Source: Bradyrhizobium neotropicale
GTDB lineage: Bacteria > Pseudomonadota > Alphaproteobacteria > Rhizobiales > Xanthobacteraceae
Reading direction: 5' to 3'
DNA: 64,000 bases
NCBI RefSeq assembly: GCF_001641695.1
Contig: NZ_LSEF01000025.1
Location: forward strand, 186,123 to 250,122
Position 1 is the stretch's first letter. Every line of letters starts with the position of its first letter. The translations under genes were made by a program, and so were the position numbers. This document shows positions 27,001 to 39,000 of the stretch, piece by piece. A model generated the notes under the pieces. The model was not told the DNA's origin and ran no database searches. It saw only the letters and a program-made list of their open reading frames with translations.

Positions 27001-30000
27001 CTCCAGTGGGTAGAATCCGTCTGGGTTGCATCGAACCAGGTGAAGCCGTCCGTGGAGACCTGGACCTTGTCACCCGTGGCCAACGTGCTGTTGGTGCCCG
27101 AGACCGTGAGCTGGGTGTCATTGGTGACGAAATCCGTCGAAGACACGCCCGTATCCTGCGAGATCGCCGTGATATGGACGCTCTCGGTCGGTTTCGTCGT
27201 GTCCACCGTCACAGCGTAGCCGCTGGACAACGTACTGTTGCCGGCAACGTCGGTTGCCCTTGCCGTGTACTGGTACGTGCCGTCCGACAATTTGGTGCCG
27301 GTATCGTCCAGGCTCCAGTCGCCATTGCCGTCGGCCACGATCGTGCCGATCGAGGTTCCGTTCCGGTACACGATGACCGTGGTGCCAGCTTCGGCGGTGC
27401 CCTCGATGATCAGCCTGTTGTCGTTCGTGATGTGATCGCCGACGACACCGCTGTCGTTGACGATTCCGGTGACGGCCGCGGCCGGCGCGGCGGTATCGAT
27501 GGTGATGTCGAGCGACGAGGACGACGGGCTGACATTGTTGGAGGCGTCGGTCTCGAAGCCGCGGACGTGATGCAGGCCGTCCGTGAGCAGCGACACGTCG
27601 ATGCTGAACGTTCCACCGCTGACAGCGGCCGACCCGAGCGTCGCTTCGCCGGACTCATGGATGCCATCGTTGTTGGTGTCGTCGTACAGCGTCACCGTGG
27701 TGCCATTCTCCGCGGCACCCGTGATGGTCAAGCCGGTGGTGTGGTTGGTGATGTTGTCGCTGCTGCTGGTTCCGGTGTCGTCAAGCGCATCGAGGTCGAG
27801 CCCCGTCGGCGCATGCGGCGAGTTCTTGATCACGATCGACAGATCGGCACCGGCCTGATCGCCGTCGTGGTCCACCAGCGTGTAGTGGAAGGTCTCCGTC
27901 TGGTCGGCGTTGACCGATGCAGAGGTCGCGTAGGAATAGGCGCCGGTGGCGAAGTTGAACGTCAGCGTGCCGAGCGACGTCACGGCCGTCAGGACACTGC
28001 CGAGCGTGGTATGCCCATGCCCGTCGCTGAAATTTGTCCCGTCGAACGTATAGGTCGCGGGACCGACCGTGATCGACAGGATCCCGGCCCCCACGCCCGG
28101 GCCGTCGGCGCCGAACGTGTCATTGCTGAGCACGTTGCCGGACGCGGTGTGCACCGTCGCCGGGATTGTGTTGAGCAATCCGTTGGCGTTGCTGCCGATG
28201 CCGATGTTGTCGCCCGGGGTCGGATACGCGATCGGTGCGATATCGGAGTCAGCGCTGGTCGAGGCGACGTTGACGCCATAGACCGTGCTGATGTGGTTGG
28301 TCGCGAGGAAGGAATCCCAGGTTACCTGCTCGCTGTTGCTGATATCGGGGTTGTAGAAGGGCTCGGTCGGCTCACCGTCGGACAGGAAATATCCGATGGT
28401 CTGGCCGGCGTCGGGCGTCGTGTGCGTGCTGATGTAGCTTTCCGTGGTGGTCAGAGCGACGTGGTAGTTGGTGCCGCCGTCAGCCTGCAGCCCGTTGATA
28501 TAGGTGATCGCATTCGACACCGTCATCCAGCCTGAAACCTGCGCGGTGTCGTTGAAGTCGACCACAAGGACCTGGCCGCCATTGATGCCGGCGTTCAGCA
28601 GGTTGATCGCTGCCTGCTTTTCAGACGCGAGGGTGGTGCCGTCGGTGCTGCCCGACGTGTCGATCATGAACACGACGTTGGTGGCCGAAGCCTCAGCCAC
28701 GTTCGCCGTTTCACCCCGCGCGATCGGGACATCGTCCTTGACGTTGATGGAAACGGTCGAGGTCGAGGTATTCCCGAGCGAGTCGGTGACCGTGTAGGTG
28801 AACACGTCCGCGCCGTTGACGGTGTCGGCGCCGTTGTTGGCCGACGGTTCCGTGACGGGCTTGGTCAGCGTGTAGGTATAATGGCCCGAGGAATTGATCT
28901 CCAGCACACCATAGGTACCCTGCACGAGGGTGCCGACATGGCCGCTGACATCGCTGCCGCTGGTGCCGGCAGCGACGCCGGTGACCGTAACGCCGTCCGG
29001 ATCGGAGAACGACACCGTTCCCGTCGCGGACTCAGTCGTCAGGGTCGGATTGGATCCAGTGAAGGCGCTCGATGCGAGATCGCCGCTGTCCTTCGTGGTG
29101 TCGAGCGCAGCCTCGTCGACCGTCACGGTCGCGGGCGCGACCGTGGGTTGGCCGTTCGTGACATTGATCGTCAGCGTCGTCGTCGACGTATCGCCGTCAC
29201 CATCCGTGATCGTGTAGGTGAACTGGTCGGCCCCGGTCGCTGCATTCGGATTGGCGTGATAGCTATAGGAGCCATCCGTTCCGACCGTCAGCACGCCATG
29301 CGCGCCCGCAACCGTGTGGTTGAGCGACACGTTGTTCCAGGCGATCGAGGCGATGCCATCGGCGCCGCCAACGTCGTTGTTCTCGACATTGCCCGTGATG
29401 AGCGCGCCGGACTCTGCGGAGTTGACATCCGCATGCGCTGTCGGGACGTCGTCCTTGATGTTGATGGAAACGGTCGAGGTCGAGGTATTCCCGAACGAGT
29501 CGGTGACCGTGTAGGTGAACACGTCCGCGCCGTTGACGGTGTCGGCGCCGTTGTTGGCCGACGGTTCCGTGACGGGCTTGGTCAGCGTGTAGGTATAATG
29601 GCCCGAGGAATTGATCTCCAGCACACCATAGGTACCCTGCACGAGGGTGCCGACATGGCCGCTGACATCGCTGCCGCTGGTGCCGGCAGCGACGCCGGTG
29701 ACCGTAACGCCGTCCGGATCGGAGAACGACAGCGTTCCCGTCGCCGACTCAGTCGTCAGGGTCGGATTGGATCCAGTGAAGGCGCTCGACGCGAGATCGC
29801 CGCTGTCCTTCGTGGTGTCGAGCGCAGCCTCGTCGACCGTCACGGTCGCGGGCGCGACCGTGGGCTGGCCGTTCGTGACATTGATCGTCAGCGTCGTCGT
29901 CGACGTGTCGCCGTCACCATCCGTGATCGTGTAGGTGAACTGGTCGGCCCCGGTCGCTGTGTTCGGATTGGCGTGGTAGCTGTAGGCGCCATCCGTTCCG

Positions 30001-33000
30001 ACCGTCAGCACGCCATGCGCGCCCGTGACGGTGTGGTTGAGCGACACGTTGTTCCAGGCGATCGAGGCGATGCCATCGGCGCCGCCAACGTCGTTGTTCT
30101 CGACATTGCCCGTGATGAGAGCGCCGGACTCTGCGGAGTTGACATCCGCATGCGCCGTCGGGACGTCGTCGTCGATCGTCAGCGTGAGCGTGCCCGTTGC
30201 CGTGTCGCCGTTGCCGTCCTTGACCGTCACGGTGACGTGTCCGCTGTCGGTGTCGGCGCCGGCGTCATGGTGATAGGCGGCGGTCTGCTTGAACGTGTAG
30301 TCGCCGGTCGTCTCGTTGATGGTCAGCGTCCACGAGGCGGTCGTGATCGTCGTCACGCCACCGGCGGACGTCTGCGAGACAACGGCCCCCAGCCCGCCGT
30401 CATAGACCGCGGCAAACTCCGGCGTACCGGGTCCGTCGTGACCATAGTCGATATGCAGGGAACCGGTCGCCGATTGCGCAACGAACGGATCCGGAGTCGG
30501 ACCCGCGGCGTGATCATTGCCGGCGGCATCGCTCAGCTCCGCGGCGTCGGACGACGAGATCGTCGGGATACCGTTCACGCCGATGTTGGCGTTGATGTGG
30601 ATCGTGCCAGTCGCAGCATCGTTGTCGGCATCGGTGCCGGTGAGCGTGAAGTCGAACGGCCCGACGTTGGTATTCTGCGTGACCTCGGTGCCGCCAATGT
30701 CCTTGATCTTGATCTTGCCGCTGCCGTCTGTCGACGTGGTGAGCTCGAGTTGATCGAACGAGGCGATCGACGGATCGACCGTAAAGCCGTCTGTCCCGTT
30801 CTCATGCGCGGGAATGGTGAACTGGCCGCTCTCGTGCTGGCCGGTATGCGTGTCGGTCGCGATCCAGGTGATGGTCACGTCGCTGCTGCCGCCCGACTTG
30901 AAGTGCAAGTTCGCAACGGTCATCTCGTTGTCGAACGTGATCTTCGCGTAACCGCCATCGCCGGCGTTGTTGCTGTCGATACCGACGCCCTGGCCGGAAC
31001 CGTTGAGTTTCTGGTTGGTGTCAGCGGTGATCGTGAACGGGCCGAAGTCCTTGCTATGCACAGGCGAGAAAGCCGACGTGAGGTCCACGGGGTTAAGTGG
31101 CGCCGTGCCGGTCGGCAGGTTGTCGATCTCGAAGCTGTAGGTGCCGTTCGGATTGACCGTAAGGACGTAATAGGTCAGCCCGCTGCCGTGGAACGTGCCG
31201 GTGACCGTCGTGATGCCGTTGCCGTCGACGACGGTCGCGACATCGACGCCGCTGATAGCCGGCGCAGCAACGGTGAGATGCCCGGGCTCGTCAGCACCGA
31301 CGTGGAAGTCGAACGTTCCCGTCGCCGCCGTATGGAGCTGCGTCACCGAGCCGGTGCTGATCGTCCCGAAATAAGGTTCGTCGTCGCGGACGGTGACCGT
31401 GAAATTCGCGGAGCCGAGCGAGGTCACGTCCCCGTCGCCGTCGACCGCGTTGATCAGGCCGCCGAGGCTGATCGAAAGCGTGTCCTCGAACTCCTTCTCC
31501 TGCGTGGGCGTGCTGGGATCATCCTGCTTCGGATGATCGAGCTGATCCTTGAGCGCGAAGGTCCACGATCCGTCGTCGTTGACGGTGAGCGAGAAGATGT
31601 TGCGGCCATCGTGGCTCTGCGCTGTGACCGTATTGCCGGAGACCGTGGCGTGGTCGATCGCCTGGCCCTGCGACGTCAGATGAAGGCCGCTGATCCAGGC
31701 CGAGGCAGTGGTTTGGTCGACCAGCTGGAACGGATGCGCACCGGGACCGTCGGCACCGAAGCTGACCAGCGCCTTGAGCGAGCCGGCATCACCCGAAATG
31801 CTCGCATGGCCCGTTCCCGCCGTTTCGCCGAGACGGCCGGCGTCGATGTTTCCGGTGGGCAAGCCGTCCTCGTCGACCTCTCCGGTCACGCTGCCCGAAG
31901 CAATCACGAGCGGGATGTCGTCTACGACCTTGACCGTGAGCGAGGTCTGGACGCTGTCGCCATCGGCGTCCGTCGCGATGACGTTGAAGTTCAGCACATC
32001 GACATCGGCGCCGGCACCCGGATGATCGATGTTCTGGTACTGAACATAGGTGAAGTAGCCGTGGCCCTGCTCGTAGAGCGTGATGGAGAACACCGGATCG
32101 GTGTCGGGGTTGCCGCCATGCTTGTAGGCGATGATCTGCTCGTTGCCGGGCGAGTCGCTCGGGAAGCGAACGACGTAATCGAGCTGCACGCCGTCAGAGG
32201 TGAGCTGCGGGCCGAGCACATTGCCCTGGGCGTCCTTGGCAAAGGCGAGATGCTTCGCATCGCCGTTGTCCGCGCCCCAGTTGATGTGGAAGAAGCCGGT
32301 CGCGGCCTGCGCCTCGCCGGAGAAACCGCCGCCCGGAAGCGCGACCGGGCTCAGGTGGCGATCATCCGGAAGATTGGCTTCGTTGACGTTGACGGTGTCG
32401 CCCGCGGCGGTCACCACCGGCACGTCGTCGTCGACGCCGACCATGAAAGTGCCGTGCGCTGAATCGCCGTCGGAATCCGTCGCGGTGAAGTGGAAGGTCA
32501 GGTCGATATCGTTCTCCGAGCCGTTCGGCGCATGATCGAGCTGGCCCAGCAGGGTGAATTTGAACGCACCTGTCCCATCGTCGGACAGCGAAACTTCGAA
32601 GACCTTGTGATTCGGGTCGCCCACATACCCGATCAGCGTGGCCCCCATGCCCGTCAGCATGTACTGGACGGTCTGGCCGTTCGAGGTGAGGACGTGCCCG
32701 GCGATGCCGCTGACATCGACCGTGGCATCCGTGAAGGTCACATTGCGGCCGGTGAGTGCGCTGCCGTCGTTGTCCTGCGCGAACGACCCATCGGGCCTGA
32801 TGGTGTCGTTCGAAGGATCGTAATTGTCAGCACCCCAGTTGATGCCGAGCGCGCCGGTGACCGAGGTCGCAATTCCCGCCGCATCACCTTCCGACGGAGT
32901 CGGCAGGTCGTGATTGCCCGCCGGCAGACCGTCCTCGTCGACGACGTACGTCGCGACCAGGCCGACATTGGCGAGATACGTGCCGTGATAGTCCTCGCTG

Positions 33001-36000
33001 GCGAGGTCGTGTCCTTGCCAGGTCTGGGTGATCGGCGCGTTGCCGGTGCCGATCTCGACGAAGCTCAGCGTGTCGTGGCCCGTGGCCGTGACGATGTAGT
33101 TGTAGGACGTCAGCTGGCCCGGTCCGCTCGGATCGATCGTGCCGATGACTTGGCCATCCCAGACCACCTGCAGCTTTGCGGTTTCGGGGAACGGCGCACC
33201 CGCCTCGAACTGGATGGCGTAGCTCTGGCCCGGGGTCAGGTTAGTGAAGCTCTGGGTGATTTCGATGTTGCCGGGCGAAGAGCCCATATCGACCATGTCC
33301 GCGCCGTTCGACGTGGTCATGCCGAGATAGCCGCTCGGCGTGCGTTCGAGATCGACTGTACCCGGCCCGACCGGAGACTGTGAGATCGTCCAGCCGGTGA
33401 CGTCCGTCGACATCGATCCCCACCAGGCCGGATCGCTCCAAACGCCCTGGGAGAAATTGCCGTTGACGATCTGGCTGAGCGGAGCCGCAGCCACCGTCGG
33501 GCCGTCGTCGAGGAAGTGGATCTGGCCGCCGATGCCGACCGAGGCGACCGAGGTGTCGCCATCACCGTCGGTCACGGTCACGCTCGCCTGGATGGCGTTG
33601 TCGGCGATCGCGAGCGGACTTGCCGCCTCGTTCGGATCGGCCGGATTGTGATGATAGAGTGCTGTATATTCGGCAACCGTGAGCACGCCGGTCGCGCTGT
33701 CGATCGAAATTGCAAAGGCGACCTTGCCGCCGGAATCGACCGTGCCATCCGCCAGGCCTTCGCGGCCGACGATGAGGTTGCCTTCCTTGAACAGGAACAC
33801 ACTACGCCCGTCGGTTGCATCGAGGCCTGAATCGACACCGCTGGCGGAGACGTTCAGTACGAAAACCGGAGCAGCGCCCTGCCCGTCCGCACCGTAGACG
33901 GTCGCGGTCGCGGAAACGACGGCCGCGCTGCTCTGCGCGATTTCGATCGGCGTTCCGGCAATCGAGCTGAACAGGCCGGTAAAGTCGCTGAGATGGGCAA
34001 CGTCGTTGGTGCCGGCGTCCTGTCCGGCGGTTTCGTCGATGGTCAGGGTGGCCTTGGTCACGGCCAAAGCGGCGGTCGGGCCGTCATCGTCGAAACGGAT
34101 CGCGGCGGAGACGTCGACGGTCTTCGAAGCGGTGTCGTTGTCGCCGTCCTTGACGGTCACGGTCACCGACAGCGAGCCGGTGTTGAGGAACACGCCCTCG
34201 TCGTTGCTGGCCGTGTTCGGCTCATGGAGCGAGACATACTGGACCAGCGACAGTTTGCCGGTGCTCGCGTTGACCGTGAACGCGAACGCGGCGTCGTCAG
34301 CCGAGGTGACCTGGTGATCGCCGTTCGAGTCATAACGGCCGACGACGTAGCTGACGCCGTTATAGGTCTCGTTGAACAGGATGATGTGCTGGCCGGCCGT
34401 CGTCTGAAGGCCGGAATCCGTGAGGCCCGAATTGGCCGTCTGCACGACATAGGTCGTCGCACCCGAGGTGGCCGGGCCGTCGCTGCCGAAGTTAGCGGAG
34501 ACGCTGACGATCGCGCCCCTGCCCTCCGCAAACTGCGGCTGCATGTCGGGGTCGAAACCCTGGTGGGCGACTGCGTTGAAGAGCGAGTTGGCCGCAACTT
34601 CATTCGAGTCCGCCTGGATGCCTGCGGTTTCGTCGATCACGATCTCGCCGACGGACACGTTGGCGAGATAGGTGCCCTGATTGTCCGGCGTGCCGGTCTC
34701 GCGGAATTCAAGCAGGTTGTCGTGATTGGGGCCGGAGCCGCCCACCACCTGGATCGTGTATTCCTGCATCTGCCCGGTCGGCGAGATGTCGCCGACCTTG
34801 ACGCCGCCGAACCAGACCTCGAGATGCGCCAAATTCGGGAACGGCGCGCCTGCCTCGAAGCGCAGATCGTAAGTCTGGCCACTCGCCAGCCCCGTGACGA
34901 CCTGGCTGATTTTCACGTCATGCGGCGAGGCGTCGAGGTCGACCATGTAGCCGCCGGTCGAGGAATGCATCCCCAGATAGCCGTCGCCGACGCGCTCGAG
35001 CTGAACCGTGCCGCCGCCGGTGTTGGCAATCAGATCGGCGCCGGAATGACCGCTGTTGGCGTCGGAGATGGTCCAGCCACCATTGGTGCCGGTCGCAGTG
35101 CCGCTTCCCTGGCCCCACTCATTACTGTTGAGGACGAACGCACCGAAGTCGAGACCGTTGATCACCGCGGGCGCGGTTACGGTCAGGGTCGGGCCGTCGT
35201 CCTGGAACTGGATCTTGCTCGAAATGTCGATGGCCTGCGTGGCGTGATCACCATCACCATCGGTGACCGTGACGACGGCCTGAACGTGCTGCAGGGTCGT
35301 GGTCGGCTCATCGAGGTCGCTCGGGGACGATCCCGGGCTCGGGTTCTTCAGCGACAGATATTGCGCGACGCTGATCCGGCCATCCTGACCGATCTCGATG
35401 GCGAATGCCGCTGGATCGGAGGTCGAAACAGAATGATCGCCGTTGCCGTCGACGCGGCCGACGATCATGCTGACGCCGTTGTAGGTCTCCAGCCGCAGCA
35501 GGATGTGCTGGCCATCGGTGGTCTGAAGGCCGGAATCGGTGTTGTTGCCACCGTCGATCTGCAGCGACAGCACGGTCGAGTTGGTCTTGGCCGGGCCATC
35601 GGTGCCGAAGGTCGCGGCCACGCTGACCACCGCGGCGGAGCTGAGCGCAAATCCGATGGCGCCGTTGTCCTTGTTCGGAACGTCAGGATCCGAGCCCTGG
35701 TTCGTGATCGCGTTGAACGAGGCGAGCACGGTGCTCGGCAGGTTTGCGCCGGCGACGTCATCGGACGGATTGGGATCGCCCGCGTTCTGGACGCCCGGCG
35801 TTTCGTCATGGACGACTGTTACCCCGGTCGCGGTGATCGTGACCGTGGGGCCGGAATCCTCGATCTTGATCAGCGAGCTGTCGTGGCCCGCCAGCGTGAC
35901 GGTTTTCGAGTCAGAAGCCACGTCGCCGTCGCCGTCGGTCGCGGTCACGGTCAGCGTGACGCCGAGGCTGGCATCACGATCGTTGAAGGTCAGCGACGCC

Positions 36001-39000
36001 GACTCGTCGCTCGAATTGGTGTTGCTGTGCTGGATCGGCAGATATTGCTCGACGACGATCCGTGGCTCACCGCTGCTCTGGTCGATCACGACATGCAGGG
36101 CGACGAAGTCGGTGACGTTACCGCCGCCGCCAATGCCGATCTTGCCGACGATCGAGCCGTCGGCTTCCTTGAACAGATAGATCGTGCGCTGGGCATCCGT
36201 GAGGCCTGCCAGCGGCGAATCGGCAAGCGCAGTGACGATCAGGTTGGTTTCCACGCCGGTCGCCGAGCCGTTCGAAACCGTGCTGCCGTGATCATCCTTC
36301 AGCGTAAAAGTGTAGCTGACGGTGGGCGCGGCCTTGGCGCCGTCGGCGCCGAAGTCGACGTCGGTGGTGAACAGTTCCGCAACCGAGGTGCCCTTCTCGT
36401 CGGACGTCGGCGTCTTTGTGATGCCGATCGCCTTGGTCGGGTCGGTGCTGGTCAAGAACGAGGGAGCCGTCACGCCGGGAACGTCGTCGCTGGTCGCGTT
36501 CGGGTCGCCCGGGGTCACGCCGATCGACTCGTCGAGCGTCAGCAGCGCCAGTGTGACGTCGTGGCCGTGGCTGTCCTCCGCCCGGTCGACATCGACCGTC
36601 GGCGTGTCGTCGTTGACCTTCACGGTCAGCGAGCCGGAATCCTGGTCGCCGTCCCCGTCGGTGACGGTGAAGCCGATCTTCACGGAAAGGTTCTCTTCCG
36701 TGGTGCTGTTGGTCGGATGAACCAGCGGTTCGCTGACCTTGAAGGTGTAGGATCCGTCACCGGCGACGTCGAGCGTGAAAACGACGTTACCCGAAACGTG
36801 TCCGGTCGCGGTCAGAACGGTATGGCCGCCACTCGTCGTGGTCGTGTAGTCGAGGGTTTCCTGGCCGGCGAGACCGCTATCGAGCTTGTAGATCGCCTTG
36901 ATGTCCGAAGGCGGCGCAAAGGTGACGCTCTCGGTGCCGTCGGCGCCGCTGTTGAAGAGCGAGTGCGCCCCGCCAGTCAGAGTATTCAGGCTCGGGAAAG
37001 CATCGCCGCTGCCGCCGAAATTCGGCGGGAAAAGTGATTGCGCCTCGTCGTCGAGAATCGTGAATGGCTTGACGTCATAGGCGTGCGGCACGTCGTCTTC
37101 GAACTTGATATGGCTCGAAATGTCGGTCGAAGCGGTCGCCTGGTCCTGGTCGCCGTCGGTGATGGTGACGGTCGCACTCACGACGCCCTGCGTCAGCTGG
37201 ACGGTTTCGTCCGAGGCGTGCGGGTCGGGATGCTTCAGCGACAGATATTCCGCCGTCGCCACGTGACCATCGTCATCGATTGCGATCGCGAAAGCCGCCG
37301 GATCGGAGGTCGAGACCTGGTGGTCGCCGTTGGTATCGACCCGGCCGACGATCACGCCGTTCTCGATCGTGAGATAGATTTCTTTGCCGTCGGTGGTCTG
37401 AATGCCGGAATCGACCGAGCCGCTGACGCCATTGAGCGTCAGGGAGTACACGACGGCATTGTGCGCGGCAGGTCCGTCGGCACCGAAGATGGCATGAACA
37501 TCGAGGGCGTCGTGGCCGCCAATGGCAAAGCCGATCGCGCCATGGTCCTTCTCGCTCGACGTAAGGTCGGGATCGTTGCCCGTATTGACGACGGAATCGA
37601 ACAGGTGGCGGACGAAGGACGCGGTCGTATCATCGTCTTCGAACTGGACGCCGGGCGTCTCATCGAGCACGACCGAGAAGCGCTCGTCGACATTGACGGT
37701 GACCTTCGGGCCGTCATCGAGGAAGGTGATTTCATGGGAGACGTCAACCGACTTGGTGACGGTGTCGCCGTCGGCATCCTTTACCGTCAGCGCAATCGAC
37801 ACGCTGCCCGTCGCGAGCGAGACCCCCTCATTGTAGCTGTTGAAACCGTCAGCGGCCGTCGCGTGGTCCGGTTGGTTGAGAGAGACATACTGGGCCACCG
37901 AAACCTGCCCGGTGGTCGGATCGATCGTGATAGCGAACGCGGCCGGATCGCTGCCGTCGACGACGGTATTGCCGTCGTGGGGCGCGTCGTAGCGGCCGAC
38001 GATGACGCCGTTCTCGAGGAATAGATAGATCTCGCGCCCAGCGGTCGTCTGGAGACCGGAATCGACGCCGCTCTTCGCCAGCGTCAGTTCGAACAGCTTG
38101 GACTGGGTCGCATCGCCGCCATCGGCGCCGAAATTGATGTCGGCGGAGACGAGGCCCGAATTCACCGCATAGCCGATCGCATTATGGTCGTGGCTGACGT
38201 CGGGATCGAAGCCCTTGTTCGCGACGTTGTTGAACGCCGTCTGGGCCGCGGCCGAAAGGTCCGTGAACTGGACGTCGTTGGTGCCGGCCTGCTGGCCGGG
38301 CGTCTCGTCGATCGTGACGGAGTTCTTGCCGGGGGTCAGGGTCAGCGTCGGACTGTCGTCATGAATGACGATCGTCGAGCCGATGTCGATGCTGGCGGAA
38401 GCGGAGTCGCCATCATTGTCCGTAATCGTCGCGGTCAGCGTGACCGGGACGCCGGAAAGCTGGATCGGCTCATTGCTGGGGACGTTCGCCTGGGGAGTGA
38501 GCTCGTGCACTGAGCGATCGAGCGTCATCGTCACCTGGCCGGACAACGAATCCACTTTGAGCGTGAAAGCAATCGCGCCATCGGGGTCAGAAGTAGCGAG
38601 GTCCGTTCCCACGCGGGCGACGACGGTGCCGTTCTCATTGAACAGGAACACCTCGTGCCCGGTCAGGGAATCGAGCAGGTGGGTGTCAACACCGCCACCG
38701 CTCACCGACACTGCATAGCTGATAGTGGCGCCGTCGGCGCCGTCGGCGTGCGTAAAGAGGCCGCTGAAGTCCTTGGTGACCGAAGCCGGGTATGACGGCG
38801 TTTGCGCGCCGCTCGGCAGCGCGCTCTCGTCGACTTCGAGGACAGGCAGGACCGGGAGCTGCGGCCCCTCGTCGCCGCCCTGGCCCAGCACCACAGCGAT
38901 GGTCGGGCTGTCGTCATGAATGACGATGGTCGAGCCGATGCTGATGCTGGCAGAAGCGGTGTCGCCGTCGTTGTCCGTGATCGTCGCGGTCAGCGTGACC

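Noticed and set aside
28744..30177. Repeat array as a possible CRISPR
   Set aside because: Units are 717 bp, contiguous and coding; there are no short repeats with unique spacers.
28881..32462. 1193-codon open frame on the plus strand opposite the adhesin gene
   Set aside because: It is antisense to a well-supported coding region; its translation is Arg/Val/Asp-rich low-complexity sequence produced by the complement of the repeats, without recognisable domains.
33993..37037. 1014-codon plus-strand open frame opposite the adhesin gene
   Set aside because: Same reason: a shadow of the repeated, GC-rich adhesin codons; many similar frames (for example 26601-28535) occur along the whole gene.
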